Below the pieces are notes generated by a model. It was not told where the DNA came from and did not search any database. It saw only the letters and a program-made list of their open reading frames with translations. A stretch of 32,540 nucleotides of DNA, taken from contig UCLB01000034.1 in the NCBI GenBank assembly GCA_900473205.1, forward strand, positions 1 to 32,540, given 5' to 3'. The stretch comes from Hyphomicrobiales bacterium (GTDB taxonomy: Bacteria; Pseudomonadota; Alphaproteobacteria; Rhizobiales; Rhizobiaceae). Positions 1-6,777 of this stretch are shown piece after piece; the stretch's first letter is position 1, and every line of letters begins with the position of its first letter. The position numbers were made by a program, and so were the translations under genes.

Positions 1-143
1 TTGCGCTGCCAGCCGCGTTTGGAAAGATAGTTGGCTATGGATGCCAAAGCGTCCGGTACGGAATTCCATATGTCGCGATGGCCGTCACCGTCGAAATCGA
101 CGGCATATTTCAAATAGCTGGACGGCATGAATTGTGGTTGGCC
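1..143 (-). pseudogene. Lytic murein transglycosylase fragment (MltB-like), 5' truncated
   Basis: Reading the minus strand from 143 down to 1 gives an uninterrupted 47-residue stretch beginning GQPQFMPSSYLKYAVDFDGD and continuing with GHRDIWNSVPDALASIANYL. These are the conserved core motifs of the MltB family of periplasmic peptidoglycan transglycosylases (membrane-associated cell-wall cleavage). The gene runs off the window at position 1, so its C-terminus cannot be judged. Its upstream part, which should carry the signal peptide and catalytic region, is missing. At about 138-143 the sequence changes abruptly into an ABC permease gene on the other strand. There is no start codon with a ribosome binding site in this frame, so it is most likely a dead 3' fragment left by a rearrangement. 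The family call is confident; the pseudogene status is inferred. Confidence 0.75.
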
Positions 144-640
144 GAATGGAATTTCCTTTCACCAGACATACCTTTTGTGGGGTTTCGCAATTACGAGCAA
201 TTGCTAGCCTCGCGTGACCTGTGGAATTCTCTTTGGGTGACGACCCTGTTCGCAATCTTTTCGGTGCCGCTTCGGCTCGGCCTTGCATTGTTGATCGCCG
301 CTTATCTCGTGCGCGAGTCCATGCATGTGCGTCTGCTGCGCGGCGCCCTGTTCCTGCCTTCGGTGACGTCCACTGTCTCCATCGCGGTCGTGTTCTCCTG
401 GGTTTTCTCCACGGACTACGGCATGGTCAACGCATTGCTCGGCACCTTTGGCCTCGGCAAGGTCCAGTGGCTTCAGTACCCACACCTGGCGCTGTGGGTA
501 CTGATCTTCGTCAACACGTGGAAGCAGATCGGTTACGACATCGTCATCTACATCGCAGGCCCTGCAGGCCATTCCGCGGGAGCTTTATGACGCAGCAGCC
601 GTCGATGGTGGCAGACGCGTTCTGTGTCCAAGACACGGTC
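138..640 (+). pseudogene. Sugar ABC transporter permease (MalF-like) remnant
   Basis: From about 138 the plus strand encodes a binding-protein-dependent transport permease of the MalF/UgpA type, an inner-membrane subunit for carbohydrate uptake. Recognisable parts are the segment EWNFLSPDIPFVGFRNYEQL, a run of four hydrophobic helices (about 230-555), and the EAA-loop region. The open frame stops at 590, but removing one C from the CCC at 560-562 restores LQAIPRELYDAAAVDG, the classic EAA cytoplasmic loop. A second one-base shift near 608-612 would extend it by DAF before similarity ends around 630-640. The first transmembrane segment is missing because the left end is replaced by the transglycosylase fragment. 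The last third, normally about 90 residues, is absent too. The ATG at 78 lies in the foreign part and is not a true start. Not expected to be functional. Confidence 0.75.
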
Positions 641-740
641 GTGATCCGACAATCGATGAAACCAAATAGACGAAAAAATCACGTCCTGAACGTTGATCGT
701 CAAAATTTGCCATAATGCAGTTTCGTGATATGGAGCAATT

Positions 741-1118
741 ATGTCTTAGAACATGGAATATATGGGCGCAATCGCCAAGGCTATATTCAACTCCCAAGAA
801 ATGCAGCAGCTAGACTGGACGCAGGCATCAATCGTCTTTGAAGTAGACGACGATGGTTATCTCACCGGCACGTATGGTTATGTCTATAGCACATCGGCAA
901 ACCCAACGCAGTGGCACCAGACATAGACGACGTCGAAGCGCCGGTCTTTGCCTATCGTGAGTGGCTACTTCAGGAGGGCGATAAGGGTTTCATCAAGTTG
1001 ACGAACTGGCCCACAAGTTCGGGGATTGATACGCAAGCCGGCGTTTCAGACTTCCCGCCTTCAGACGCGGGCCTTAGGCAATGACCTCTTCGGGCCAAAA
1101 GAAGCCATTTGGTCCTGA
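741..1118 (+). pseudogene. Small immunity-like protein (possible YezG/DUF600 type), disrupted
   Basis: ATG 741 has a good ribosome site (GGAG at 732-735) but the third codon is TAG, probably from CAG. In the same frame an open stretch runs 753-926 (57 codons), starting MEYMGAIAKAIFNSQEMQQL and rich in aspartate and aromatic residues. One frame over, coding sense continues from about 900 to 1084 (VAPDIDDVEAPVFAYREWLL), and a third frame gives RALGNDLFGPKEAIWS to the TGA at 1116. Joined together this would be a protein of about 125 residues. Acidic, aromatic-rich small proteins of this shape resemble immunity proteins of polymorphic toxins such as the YezG/DUF600 family. That family call is tentative and made by eye. 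What is clear is one nonsense codon plus at least two frameshifts in an otherwise protein-like sequence. Confidence 0.5.
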
Positions 1119-1205
1119 TCTTTTCGTGCTATTGACGTCGACGTGCTGAGACTAGCACCGACCCTCGGAACAACATCTGGGGTCTACACCAGGAAAGATA
1201 AAGCG

Positions 1206-1550
1206 TTGGCCCGCAAGAATAGAGATGAGCTGGCTTCATGGGACGAGCCTAAGCCAGAGCCTGTGATCTGCCTAATGTGCGAGCGCGTCATTCCGGAAGA
1301 TCAGAGGGACGATCATCATCTCATTCCCAAAAGCAAGGGTGGAAAGCATACCGTCTGCCTGCACCGTATCTGCCACGACCAGATACATTCGATCTTTACC
1401 GATGCCCAACTCGCCAAGACGTTTTCCACAATCGAGGCCATCCTAGAACACCCTGCGGCACAGACATTCGTCACTTGGGTCAGAAACAAGCCTTCAGGCT
1501 TTTCGGACACTGCAAAGGAATCACGGAAGTCATTCCGTCGGGGCCGCTAA
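1206..1550 (+). CDS. Small HNH endonuclease-like protein
   Basis: The product carries an HNH/zinc-finger nuclease signature: CLMC, then DHHLIPKSKGGK, then CLHRICHDQIH. The His-His pair with the downstream His supplies the metal site, and the cysteines probably hold a structural zinc. The rest (FVTWVRNKPSGF) matches the layout of short stand-alone HNH proteins common in alphaproteobacteria; their substrate is not established. No ATG fits the frame. I favour TTG 1206 because AGGA at 1191-1194 precedes it at a workable distance and family similarity begins here (114 residues). GTG 1143 is an alternative that adds 21 residues. It follows the disrupted immunity-like gene by 87 bp, so the two may once have belonged together, but nothing else supports a toxin role. 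The reading frame itself is intact. Confidence 0.65.
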   Translation: MARKNRDELASWDEPKPEPVICLMCERVIPEDQRDDHHLIPKSKGGKHTVCLHRICHDQIHSIFTDAQLAKTFSTIEAILEHPAAQTFVTWVRNKPSGFSDTAKESRKSFRRGR

Positions 1551-1623
1551 CCGTAACAGGCGAAAGTTCCGGTTGGAAGCGAATGGCGGGGCGGCAACGC
1601 GCCCAATAAACGGACATTGACAT

Positions 1624-2423
1624 TTACACCAAGCGATTTTGATGTCGGGGCTCGTCGATGAAAGCGCCAGGTGTTGTCGCGGTCACCTGCCTGAACGCGC
1701 AGGAAAACGCAGCCGTGCTTGAGAAGCCTGCATCGCTCGCCACGTCGGCGATTGCCTTGCCAGCGCAAGCTGCTCCATGGCTTTTACGATCCGCGCCCGT
1801 TGCCTCCAGGCTTTGAGCGTCATTCCCGTTTCCATCGGAAACAGTCGGCTTGCTGTACGAACCGAGGTTGCTGCACGCGATGCCAACTCGTTCAAGTCCA
1901 AGCGATTGCGATGATCGCCAAGAGCGATCTCAGCTACCCTCTTTGCGACAGGGTTACCGGGCATCGGAAGGTAGGTCGGCGCATCTGACACTGCGCTCAA
2001 TTCAAGCAGTATCAGCCTCACCACAAGTTCTGCTTTAACCGACGACGCATCGTGTTCGACGGCTGCGGCAAGCAGGGAGTGCAGTAACGGTGTGACCTTG
2101 GATGCGAAGGCCCGATCCGGGAAATTTGAAGGGGCCCAGGCTGCGATGGCTGACGGTTGCCACTGTACCATCCAAAGCTCAGCATCCGTTATGATATCCA
2201 GGCGATGGGGAACACCTGCCGGAATCCATGCCGTAAGCTGAGGAGGCACAAGCCAGACACCTTCGTCAGTATGAAGCTGGATCATACCAGACACAGCATA
2301 GGTGAGTTGCGCCTCTTTATGACTATGTAACGGCAAGGCTGAACCGCGCGGTTTGCGCAAGCGGTGGATATTGAAAAGTGGGTGCATATGGAGTGGCCTG
2401 TCCGCGATGCGGATTGGCATCAC
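1624..2423 (-). pseudogene. AraC-family transcriptional regulator, frameshifted near its C-terminus
   Basis: The N-terminal half is a cupin sensor domain (LPLHSHKEAQLTYAVSGMIQ, WIPAGVPHRLDI) and the C-terminal half an AraC DNA-binding domain. The frame that starts at 2423 reads MEQLALARQSPTWRAMQ and ends at 1683 without the second helix-turn-helix. One frame over, the expected continuation is present: KAIADVASDAGFSSTAAFSC, then FRQVTATTPGAFIDEP, ending at TAA 1624-1626. Adding one G after codon CTG near 1766 rejoins the two into a normal protein of about 266 residues. The start is uncertain: GTG 2423, ATG 2420 or ATG 2387. The gene lies divergent to the oxidoreductase, with 54 bp between them, the usual place for a regulator of that gene. 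As read it would lack half its DNA-binding domain; a sequencing error is a real alternative. Confidence 0.75.
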
Positions 2424-2477
2424 ATCGAGAAACTACACGTATATGAGAGAGCAGGTCAATATTCAGGAGACGTGACG

Positions 2478-3395
2478 ATGAGAGCTGTTGTTATCCGGGA
2501 GTACGGGTCCAATGATGTGGTGGAGATCGCTGAGGTCGATCGGCCAGAGCCGGGGGTCGGCGAGGTCTTGGTGAAGGTTCACGCAGCAGGCGTGAACCCG
2601 GTTGACTGGAAAATTCGTGGGGGCTTGGGCCAGCGCATGGGGATGACCCTGCCGATACACCTCGGAGGAGAACTTGTAGGCACCATCGAGAAGCTCGGTG
2701 CTGGCGTCGACAATCTCCAGCAAGGTGAGACCATCTTCGGCATGGTTCACACCGGTGCTTTTGCTGAATATGCGGTTGCCAAAGCAAACAATGTCGTGCG
2801 TACGCCTCATAATATCGACGTCATCCACGCAGCAGCCCTTCCACTGGCAGGCTCCACTGCGCGGCAGGCGCTTTTTGATGAAGCAGGACTTTCCGCCGGG
2901 CGACGTCTTCTCATCACGAACAGTTCGGGCGGTGTCGGTTCTCTTGCCGTGCAGTTCGCCAAGGCAATAGGTGCGCATGTGACGGCGGTAGCTTCTGGAC
3001 GTAACGAAGACTTCGTTCGTTCTCTCGGTGCCGACGAGTTCATCGACTACACGACCCAACCCTTTGAAGACACGGCACGCGAAGTTGACATCGTCTTCGA
3101 CACGATGGGCGGAGAGACATTTCAGCGCGCTTTCAAAACGCTCAAGAAGGGCGGTTTCATGGTTACGGTCGTCGCCTTCCCCAACGACGAGGCCGAGCGC
3201 TATGGGGTCAGCGTGAAGCGATCTTTCACCGTTCCGAGCGCGCGTAACCTAGCCTCGATTGCGGAACTGGTCGAGGCTGGCAAAGTGGTAGCACATGTCG
3301 ATATGGTTTTGCCGTTGGCAGAGATCAGGCACGCGCTTACGCTATCTGAGGCTGGTCGCGCCCGTGGGAAGATCGTTCTCACCCCTGCAAACTGA
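2478..3395 (+). CDS. NADP-dependent zinc-independent oxidoreductase (quinone oxidoreductase-like MDR)
   Basis: A 305-residue cytoplasmic enzyme of the medium-chain dehydrogenase/reductase superfamily. Residues 1-110 form the GroES-like catalytic domain (VLVKVHAAGVNPVDWKIRGG). Residues 120-270 form a Rossmann domain with the nucleotide motif SSGGVGSLAVQFAKAIGA at about 149-166. The cysteine/histidine zinc ligands of alcohol dehydrogenases are missing, so it belongs to the quinone oxidoreductase/enoyl reductase side of the family. Substrate cannot be read from sequence; quinones, alkenals or enones are typical. ATG 2478 is chosen because CAGGAG lies eight bases upstream and the protein starts MRAVVIREYG as in the family; the frame stays open to 2364 but that part does not look like protein. 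The divergent AraC-type gene is the likely regulator. Confidence 0.85.
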   Translation: MRAVVIREYGSNDVVEIAEVDRPEPGVGEVLVKVHAAGVNPVDWKIRGGLGQRMGMTLPIHLGGELVGTIEKLGAGVDNLQQGETIFGMVHTGAFAEYAVAKANNVVRTPHNIDVIHAAALPLAGSTARQALFDEAGLSAGRRLLITNSSGGVGSLAVQFAKAIGAHVTAVASGRNEDFVRSLGADEFIDYTTQPFEDTAREVDIVFDTMGGETFQRAFKTLKKGGFMVTVVAFPNDEAERYGVSVKRSFTVPSARNLASIAELVEAGKVVAHVDMVLPLAEIRHALTLSEAGRARGKIVLTPAN

Positions 3396-3469
3396 TCTCC
3401 GCCATTCTCCAGGTCGGTTCTATCTGCTGATGACCATAGGAGACGATCACGCCAAGAGCCGTCGATACA

Positions 3470-3498
3470 GCGACCGCGGTTTAATAACCCGCGGTCGC
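3470..3498. terminator. Perfect 10-bp hairpin between convergent genes
   Basis: GCGACCGCGG and CCGCGGTCGC form a perfect 10-bp GC-rich stem with a 9-base AT-rich loop. It sits in the 159-bp gap between the convergent oxidoreductase and NmrA-like genes, so it can stop transcription from either side. The T-run after it is short (GTTTAG), so termination strength is uncertain. Confidence 0.6.
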
Positions 3499-3554
3499 GT
3501 TTAGTAACGTCCGAAGCATGCTGGACTATTTGGAAGAGTCGCCGTGACGCACAG

Positions 3555-4496
3555 CTAGTCTCTGGCTACCCACATAAAAAACGTCTCCCGGTGCCCTGCC
3601 GCTCTGACCGCCTCAAGGTAACCCGGTTTCCAAACGTCACCAATAAACCTCTCCATCGTCGTCGGCAATTTCGGACGATCCTTATGCTCACCATGAAACC
3701 TCACGATGCCATTGTTCAAAGCGTCAGCACTCAGAGTGTCGTCCTGCCATTTCTCCGGCGTCCCGAACCGCGCCAGAAATTCGGCTTTCACATCTTCCCG
3801 GGACGTCTCGATGTATCGGTACTCCACCGGCTTGCCGATTTCCTTGCCGATCATCGCGGCCAGTTCGTTCATCGAGATATCTTCCGAGCCGACTTCGAGA
3901 TAGACGCGGTGTCGGCCCGTCGGATTGGTCAGTTCCTTCGCTGCCAGCCACGCGATGTCATCGGTCGCTACCCAGGGCATTTTTAATTCAGGTTTGCAGA
4001 ACCAGGCAATTCGACCGTATTTGGCAACCGGCCCCGTCCACGCAGCCACGTCTTCCATGAACCACGCGGCGCGCAGGTGGACCAGATTGATATTGCGCAG
4101 TTCGTTGAGCTTTTCATCCAGATCGTGAAAGCACTCGAAATGACCCGTTTTCCCCTTCACGTCGGAGCCCATGGCCGTCAGGCTTACCACTAGTTTGACG
4201 GGTGATTTTTCGAGCGCATCGACAAAGCGCTGGGCAACAGCGGGATAGTGTCCCTCGATGTTGTTCCAATCGGTCTTCACCATCAGGAACGCGGCATCCG
4301 CACCCTGAAAAAATTGGTCAAGGTCTCCTGCTCCCGTGTCAAAGCTTCCCAGGAATGGCTCTGCTCCGAGTTCGACCAGTGCGTCAAGCGCTGGGCCGCC
4401 TCTCGATAAAGCTCTGACCTGATGCCCGGCGCTTAGCAGGATCCGGGTCAACTTGGCGCCAACGCGTCCCGTTGCGCCAACGACAGAAATTCGCAT
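3555..4496 (-). CDS. NmrA-like NAD(P)-binding protein (atypical short-chain reductase family)
   Basis: The 313-residue product starts MRISVVGATGRVGAKLTRIL, with the nucleotide-binding motif GATGRVG at residues 7-13, typical of the NmrA/atypical SDR family of the cytoplasm. The later parts (VSLTAMGSDVKGKTGHFECF, NLVHLRAAWFMEDVAAW, PWVATDDIAWLAAKEL) follow the family pattern of a Rossmann core plus a substrate lid. No Tyr-x-x-x-Lys catalytic pair of classical SDRs is evident, so it could be a redox sensor or a reductase of unknown substrate. The start is supported by AAGGGAG just upstream of ATG 4496. It is divergent from an AraC-type regulator gene, with 74 bp between them, and convergent with the oxidoreductase. 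Confidence 0.8.
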   Translation of the reverse strand: MRISVVGATGRVGAKLTRILLSAGHQVRALSRGGPALDALVELGAEPFLGSFDTGAGDLDQFFQGADAAFLMVKTDWNNIEGHYPAVAQRFVDALEKSPVKLVVSLTAMGSDVKGKTGHFECFHDLDEKLNELRNINLVHLRAAWFMEDVAAWTGPVAKYGRIAWFCKPELKMPWVATDDIAWLAAKELTNPTGRHRVYLEVGSEDISMNELAAMIGKEIGKPVEYRYIETSREDVKAEFLARFGTPEKWQDDTLSADALNNGIVRFHGEHKDRPKLPTTMERFIGDVWKPGYLEAVRAAGHRETFFMWVARD

Positions 4497-4531
4497 GATA
4501 GTCTCCCTTCAGCTATTGATGAGCCGATAGT

Positions 4532-4546
4532 AGACTGTTGCAGTCT
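4532..4546. promoter_or_regulatory. Palindrome in the divergent nmrA-like/araC promoter region
   Basis: AGACTG TTG CAGTCT is a perfect 6-bp inverted repeat with a 3-bp centre, placed in the 74-bp gap between the divergent NmrA-like and AraC-type genes. Its position suits an operator acting on one or both promoters. AraC proteins usually bind direct repeats, so the binding factor is unknown. Confidence 0.35.
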
Positions 4547-4570
4547 GCACAAATTTAGAGATAATGCCAA

Positions 4571-5371
4571 ATGATCTCAAAATCGGGCCAATCCGCACAG
4601 CCGCGTTCCTGCTTCGACGACTTTGATCCTGACTGGTTAGATCGTCCGGCGGTCGCTGTCCGCCTCGACTTCAGCGACTATGAGGCTGAGGTGCCCCAAC
4701 ACCAGCACAAGGAAGGGCAGCTCATTTTGGCCCTCCACGGGGCCGTCACCTGCAGGACGGAGAATGGCATCTGGATTGTTCCGCCAGACTGCGGGATCTG
4801 GATACCCGGCGGTATGCCACACAGCAATCAGGTCACGTCCAACGCGCGCCTGTCCTATCTGTTCGTTCAACCCGAAGCGGCCAAGCTGCCACAGGAGTGC
4901 TGCACTCTGTCCGTTTCGCCAATGATCCGTGAAATGATCCTCCGACTAGCAGATGTACCGGTCAATTCTGATCTGGACGATCATACCAGCCGCATGGTGC
5001 GTGTCTTGCTAGATGAACTCGCTCAAATGCCAATACAGGGGCTGGACTTACCCGCATCCAGCCATCCCAAAATCGCCGCGATCACCGCTGCTCTGATGGC
5101 GGAGCCGAGCGACCGTCGCAACCTGGTCGATTGGGCGGCACACGTCGCCATGAGTGAGCGATCCCTAAAGCGGCTGATGGTCCAGGAAACCGGACTGACG
5201 TTTGGCAGGTGGCGGCGGCAACTGCACTTGGTCATCGCGCTGCGCGAACTGGCCAGCGGTGCGACTGTTCAGAGCGTTTCGAGTGACCTTGGATATGAAT
5301 CGCCTACCGCTTTTATCGTCATGTTTAAAAAGGCGTTGGGCAAAACACCAGCGCGCTACTTCGCGAGTTGA
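4571..5371 (+). CDS. AraC-family transcriptional regulator
   Basis: A complete 266-residue regulator. Residues 35-115 form a cupin-type ligand-sensing domain (QHQHKEGQLILALHGAVTCR, PPDCGIWIPGGMPH). Residues 165-266 contain the two helix-turn-helix units of the AraC family: NLVDWAAHVAMSERSLKRLM, then VQSVSSDLGYESPTAFIVMF, with the usual end KKALGKTPARYF. It resembles in layout and length the frameshifted regulator at 1624-2423, so the two are likely paralogues of the same subfamily. ATG 4571 opens the frame with no better internal start. The divergent NmrA-like gene is its probable target. The inducer is unknown. Confidence 0.85.
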   Translation: MISKSGQSAQPRSCFDDFDPDWLDRPAVAVRLDFSDYEAEVPQHQHKEGQLILALHGAVTCRTENGIWIVPPDCGIWIPGGMPHSNQVTSNARLSYLFVQPEAAKLPQECCTLSVSPMIREMILRLADVPVNSDLDDHTSRMVRVLLDELAQMPIQGLDLPASSHPKIAAITAALMAEPSDRRNLVDWAAHVAMSERSLKRLMVQETGLTFGRWRRQLHLVIALRELASGATVQSVSSDLGYESPTAFIVMFKKALGKTPARYFAS

Positions 5372-5751
5372 GTCGTCGGATAATCAACGCGCGATCAGGC
5401 CCCCGTAACCAAATCTTACCAAATCACCGAGAGTAACGAGAAAGCTGCCTCAAACGGGCAGCGTCCGCGCTCGGACGCGAAACATAATGCCGACCGTGTG
5501 GATTGTAGGCTGGCGATCCGAAATGCTCAGGCGCCATCCAACAGCTCGACCTACCGAAGCTTCGCCTTCGAAGAAGCGCTCGAAAACAGAGCCTCGCACT
5601 TCATTCAGTCCCGTGCTGTAAAGCGCAACATAATGCCCCTGTTTAACGCTAAAAGATGATTGCCATTATCTTGTTTTTCCGCAGGCCAGCGGATATACCG
5701 CGCCTGCAATTCTTCGGCTCTTTGCCGATACAACAGAACTGGAAGTTTTCC
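5372..5751. other. Non-coding leader region ahead of the uptake operon
   Basis: No convincing gene is found. A 7-bp hairpin (GCGTCCG, loop CGCT, CGGACGC) lies at 5461-5478, without a T-run. A near-identical 15-mer occurs twice (5477-5491 and 5623-5637). TTTAACGCTAAA, an imperfect inverted repeat at 5642-5653, precedes a possible -10 (CATTAT, 5664-5669) with a weak -35 (TTTAAC). I looked for the conserved boxes of cobalamin and thiamine riboswitches and for an RirA-type iron box, and saw no full match. Confidence 0.4.
5477..5637 (+). repeat. Short direct repeat pair (15-mer, 14/15 identical)
   Basis: GCGAAACATAATGCC at 5477-5491 and GCGCAACATAATGCC at 5623-5637 lie in the same orientation, 146 bp apart, in the leader before the uptake operon. 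The span between them has no gene. They could be protein binding sites or ends of a small duplicated segment; chance cannot be excluded. Confidence 0.35.
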
Positions 5752-6777
5752 GTGAGCGTTTTGAAGCCTTTTTTGACCATTTCTAGTATTATGGCTGTTC
5801 TCGGCCTGAGCGTTGCTCCTGCCTTGGCTACGCCGACACAATATCCGCTGACGCTTGAAAATTGCGGCGCCACGGTTGTTTTTCCGAAGGCTCCTGAGCG
5901 TGCTGTTGGTCTTGGGCAGAACAGCGCGGAAATCATGTTGATGCTCGGCCTGGAAGACAAGATGGTTGGCACGGCTTTTTGGCCGAGTAAGGTTTTGCCT
6001 GAACTGGCGCAGGCCAATGCCAAGGTCAAGCTTCTGACTGTCGAGTTCCCGACATTCGAATCCATTCTCGCGCAGAACCCGGATTTCGTGGCTGCGGCTT
6101 TGCCGACTTTGATTGGCCCGACGAGCAAGGTCGCCAAGCGCGAGGATTTCGAGAAAGTCGGCGTGCCGACCTATCTTTCGCCCAGCACCTGCCTCAGCAC
6201 TGATAAGGTCAAAAACGAATATGGCAGCCGTGACCAGCTGTGGAACATGGATTTGCTCTATAAGGAAATCGACGAGCTTTCGCAGATTTTCGATGTTGCA
6301 GATCGTGGTCAGGCACTGATTGCCGATTTCAAGAAGCGTGAAGCCGCGCTGCGCTCCAGCGTTTCCAAGGATGGCAAGACATTTTCCTATGTCTTCTGGT
6401 TCTCCAGCCAGTCGCCCAGCGCTGACGCCTATCTCGGTGGCAAAAATGCAGCTTCCGGTTTCATCGCCGATCTACTTGGCGGCAAGAATGCCATCACCGC
6501 TGAAGCGGAATGGCCGACGCTCGGCTGGGAAGGCGTCATCGCTGCCAATCCCGACGTTATCGTCGTGGCGAGCCTCGACCGTAACCGCTGGGAACTGGAC
6601 AAGCCGGAAGCCAAGATCAAGTTCTTGAATACCGATCCGGCGGTCAGCCAGATGCCTGCGGTCAAGAACAAGGCCATCGTCGTGATGGACGGCCAGGCAA
6701 TGAACCCCACCGTCCGCACCCTGTACGGTGCAGAGCAGGTTGCTGAACAGCTCAAGGCACTCGGCCTGTTGAAGTGA
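5752..6777 (+). CDS. ABC transporter substrate-binding protein, iron-siderophore/cobalamin family
   Basis: The product (341 residues from GTG 5752) is a periplasmic binding protein of the FecB/FhuD/BtuF class. A signal peptide is visible at residues 1-25 (LTISSIMAVLGLSVAPALA, then cleavage before TPTQ). The mature part has family features: ERAVGLGQNSAEIMLMLGLE, then PTFESILAQNPDFVAA, then the second lobe with EGVIAANPDVIVVAS. GTG 5752 is preferred over an upstream ATG at 5656 because GGAAG sits six bases before it and the signal peptide begins there. It is the first gene of a three-gene operon; its stop overlaps the permease start. Ligand is not decided: ferric siderophore is commonest, cobalamin or another metal chelate is possible. 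Confidence 0.8.
   Translation: MSVLKPFLTISSIMAVLGLSVAPALATPTQYPLTLENCGATVVFPKAPERAVGLGQNSAEIMLMLGLEDKMVGTAFWPSKVLPELAQANAKVKLLTVEFPTFESILAQNPDFVAAALPTLIGPTSKVAKREDFEKVGVPTYLSPSTCLSTDKVKNEYGSRDQLWNMDLLYKEIDELSQIFDVADRGQALIADFKKREAALRSSVSKDGKTFSYVFWFSSQSPSADAYLGGKNAASGFIADLLGGKNAITAEAEWPTLGWEGVIAANPDVIVVASLDRNRWELDKPEAKIKFLNTDPAVSQMPAVKNKAIVVMDGQAMNPTVRTLYGAEQVAEQLKALGLLK

Noticed and set aside
1..2423. Mobile element as cause of the decayed left end
   Set aside because: No transposase, terminal inverted repeats or target duplication could be seen; the junction at about 140 is bare.
2364..2477. N-terminal extension of the oxidoreductase to 2364
   Set aside because: The extension overlaps the regulator gene and promoter gap and has no family similarity; CAGGAG precedes ATG 2478.
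5372..5751. Cobalamin riboswitch before the uptake operon
   Set aside because: The conserved B12-box and GCCACTG-like core were looked for and not found.
5656..5751. Upstream start (ATG 5656) for the binding protein
   Set aside because: It would put 32 polar residues before the signal peptide and lacks a ribosome site; GTG 5752 has both.
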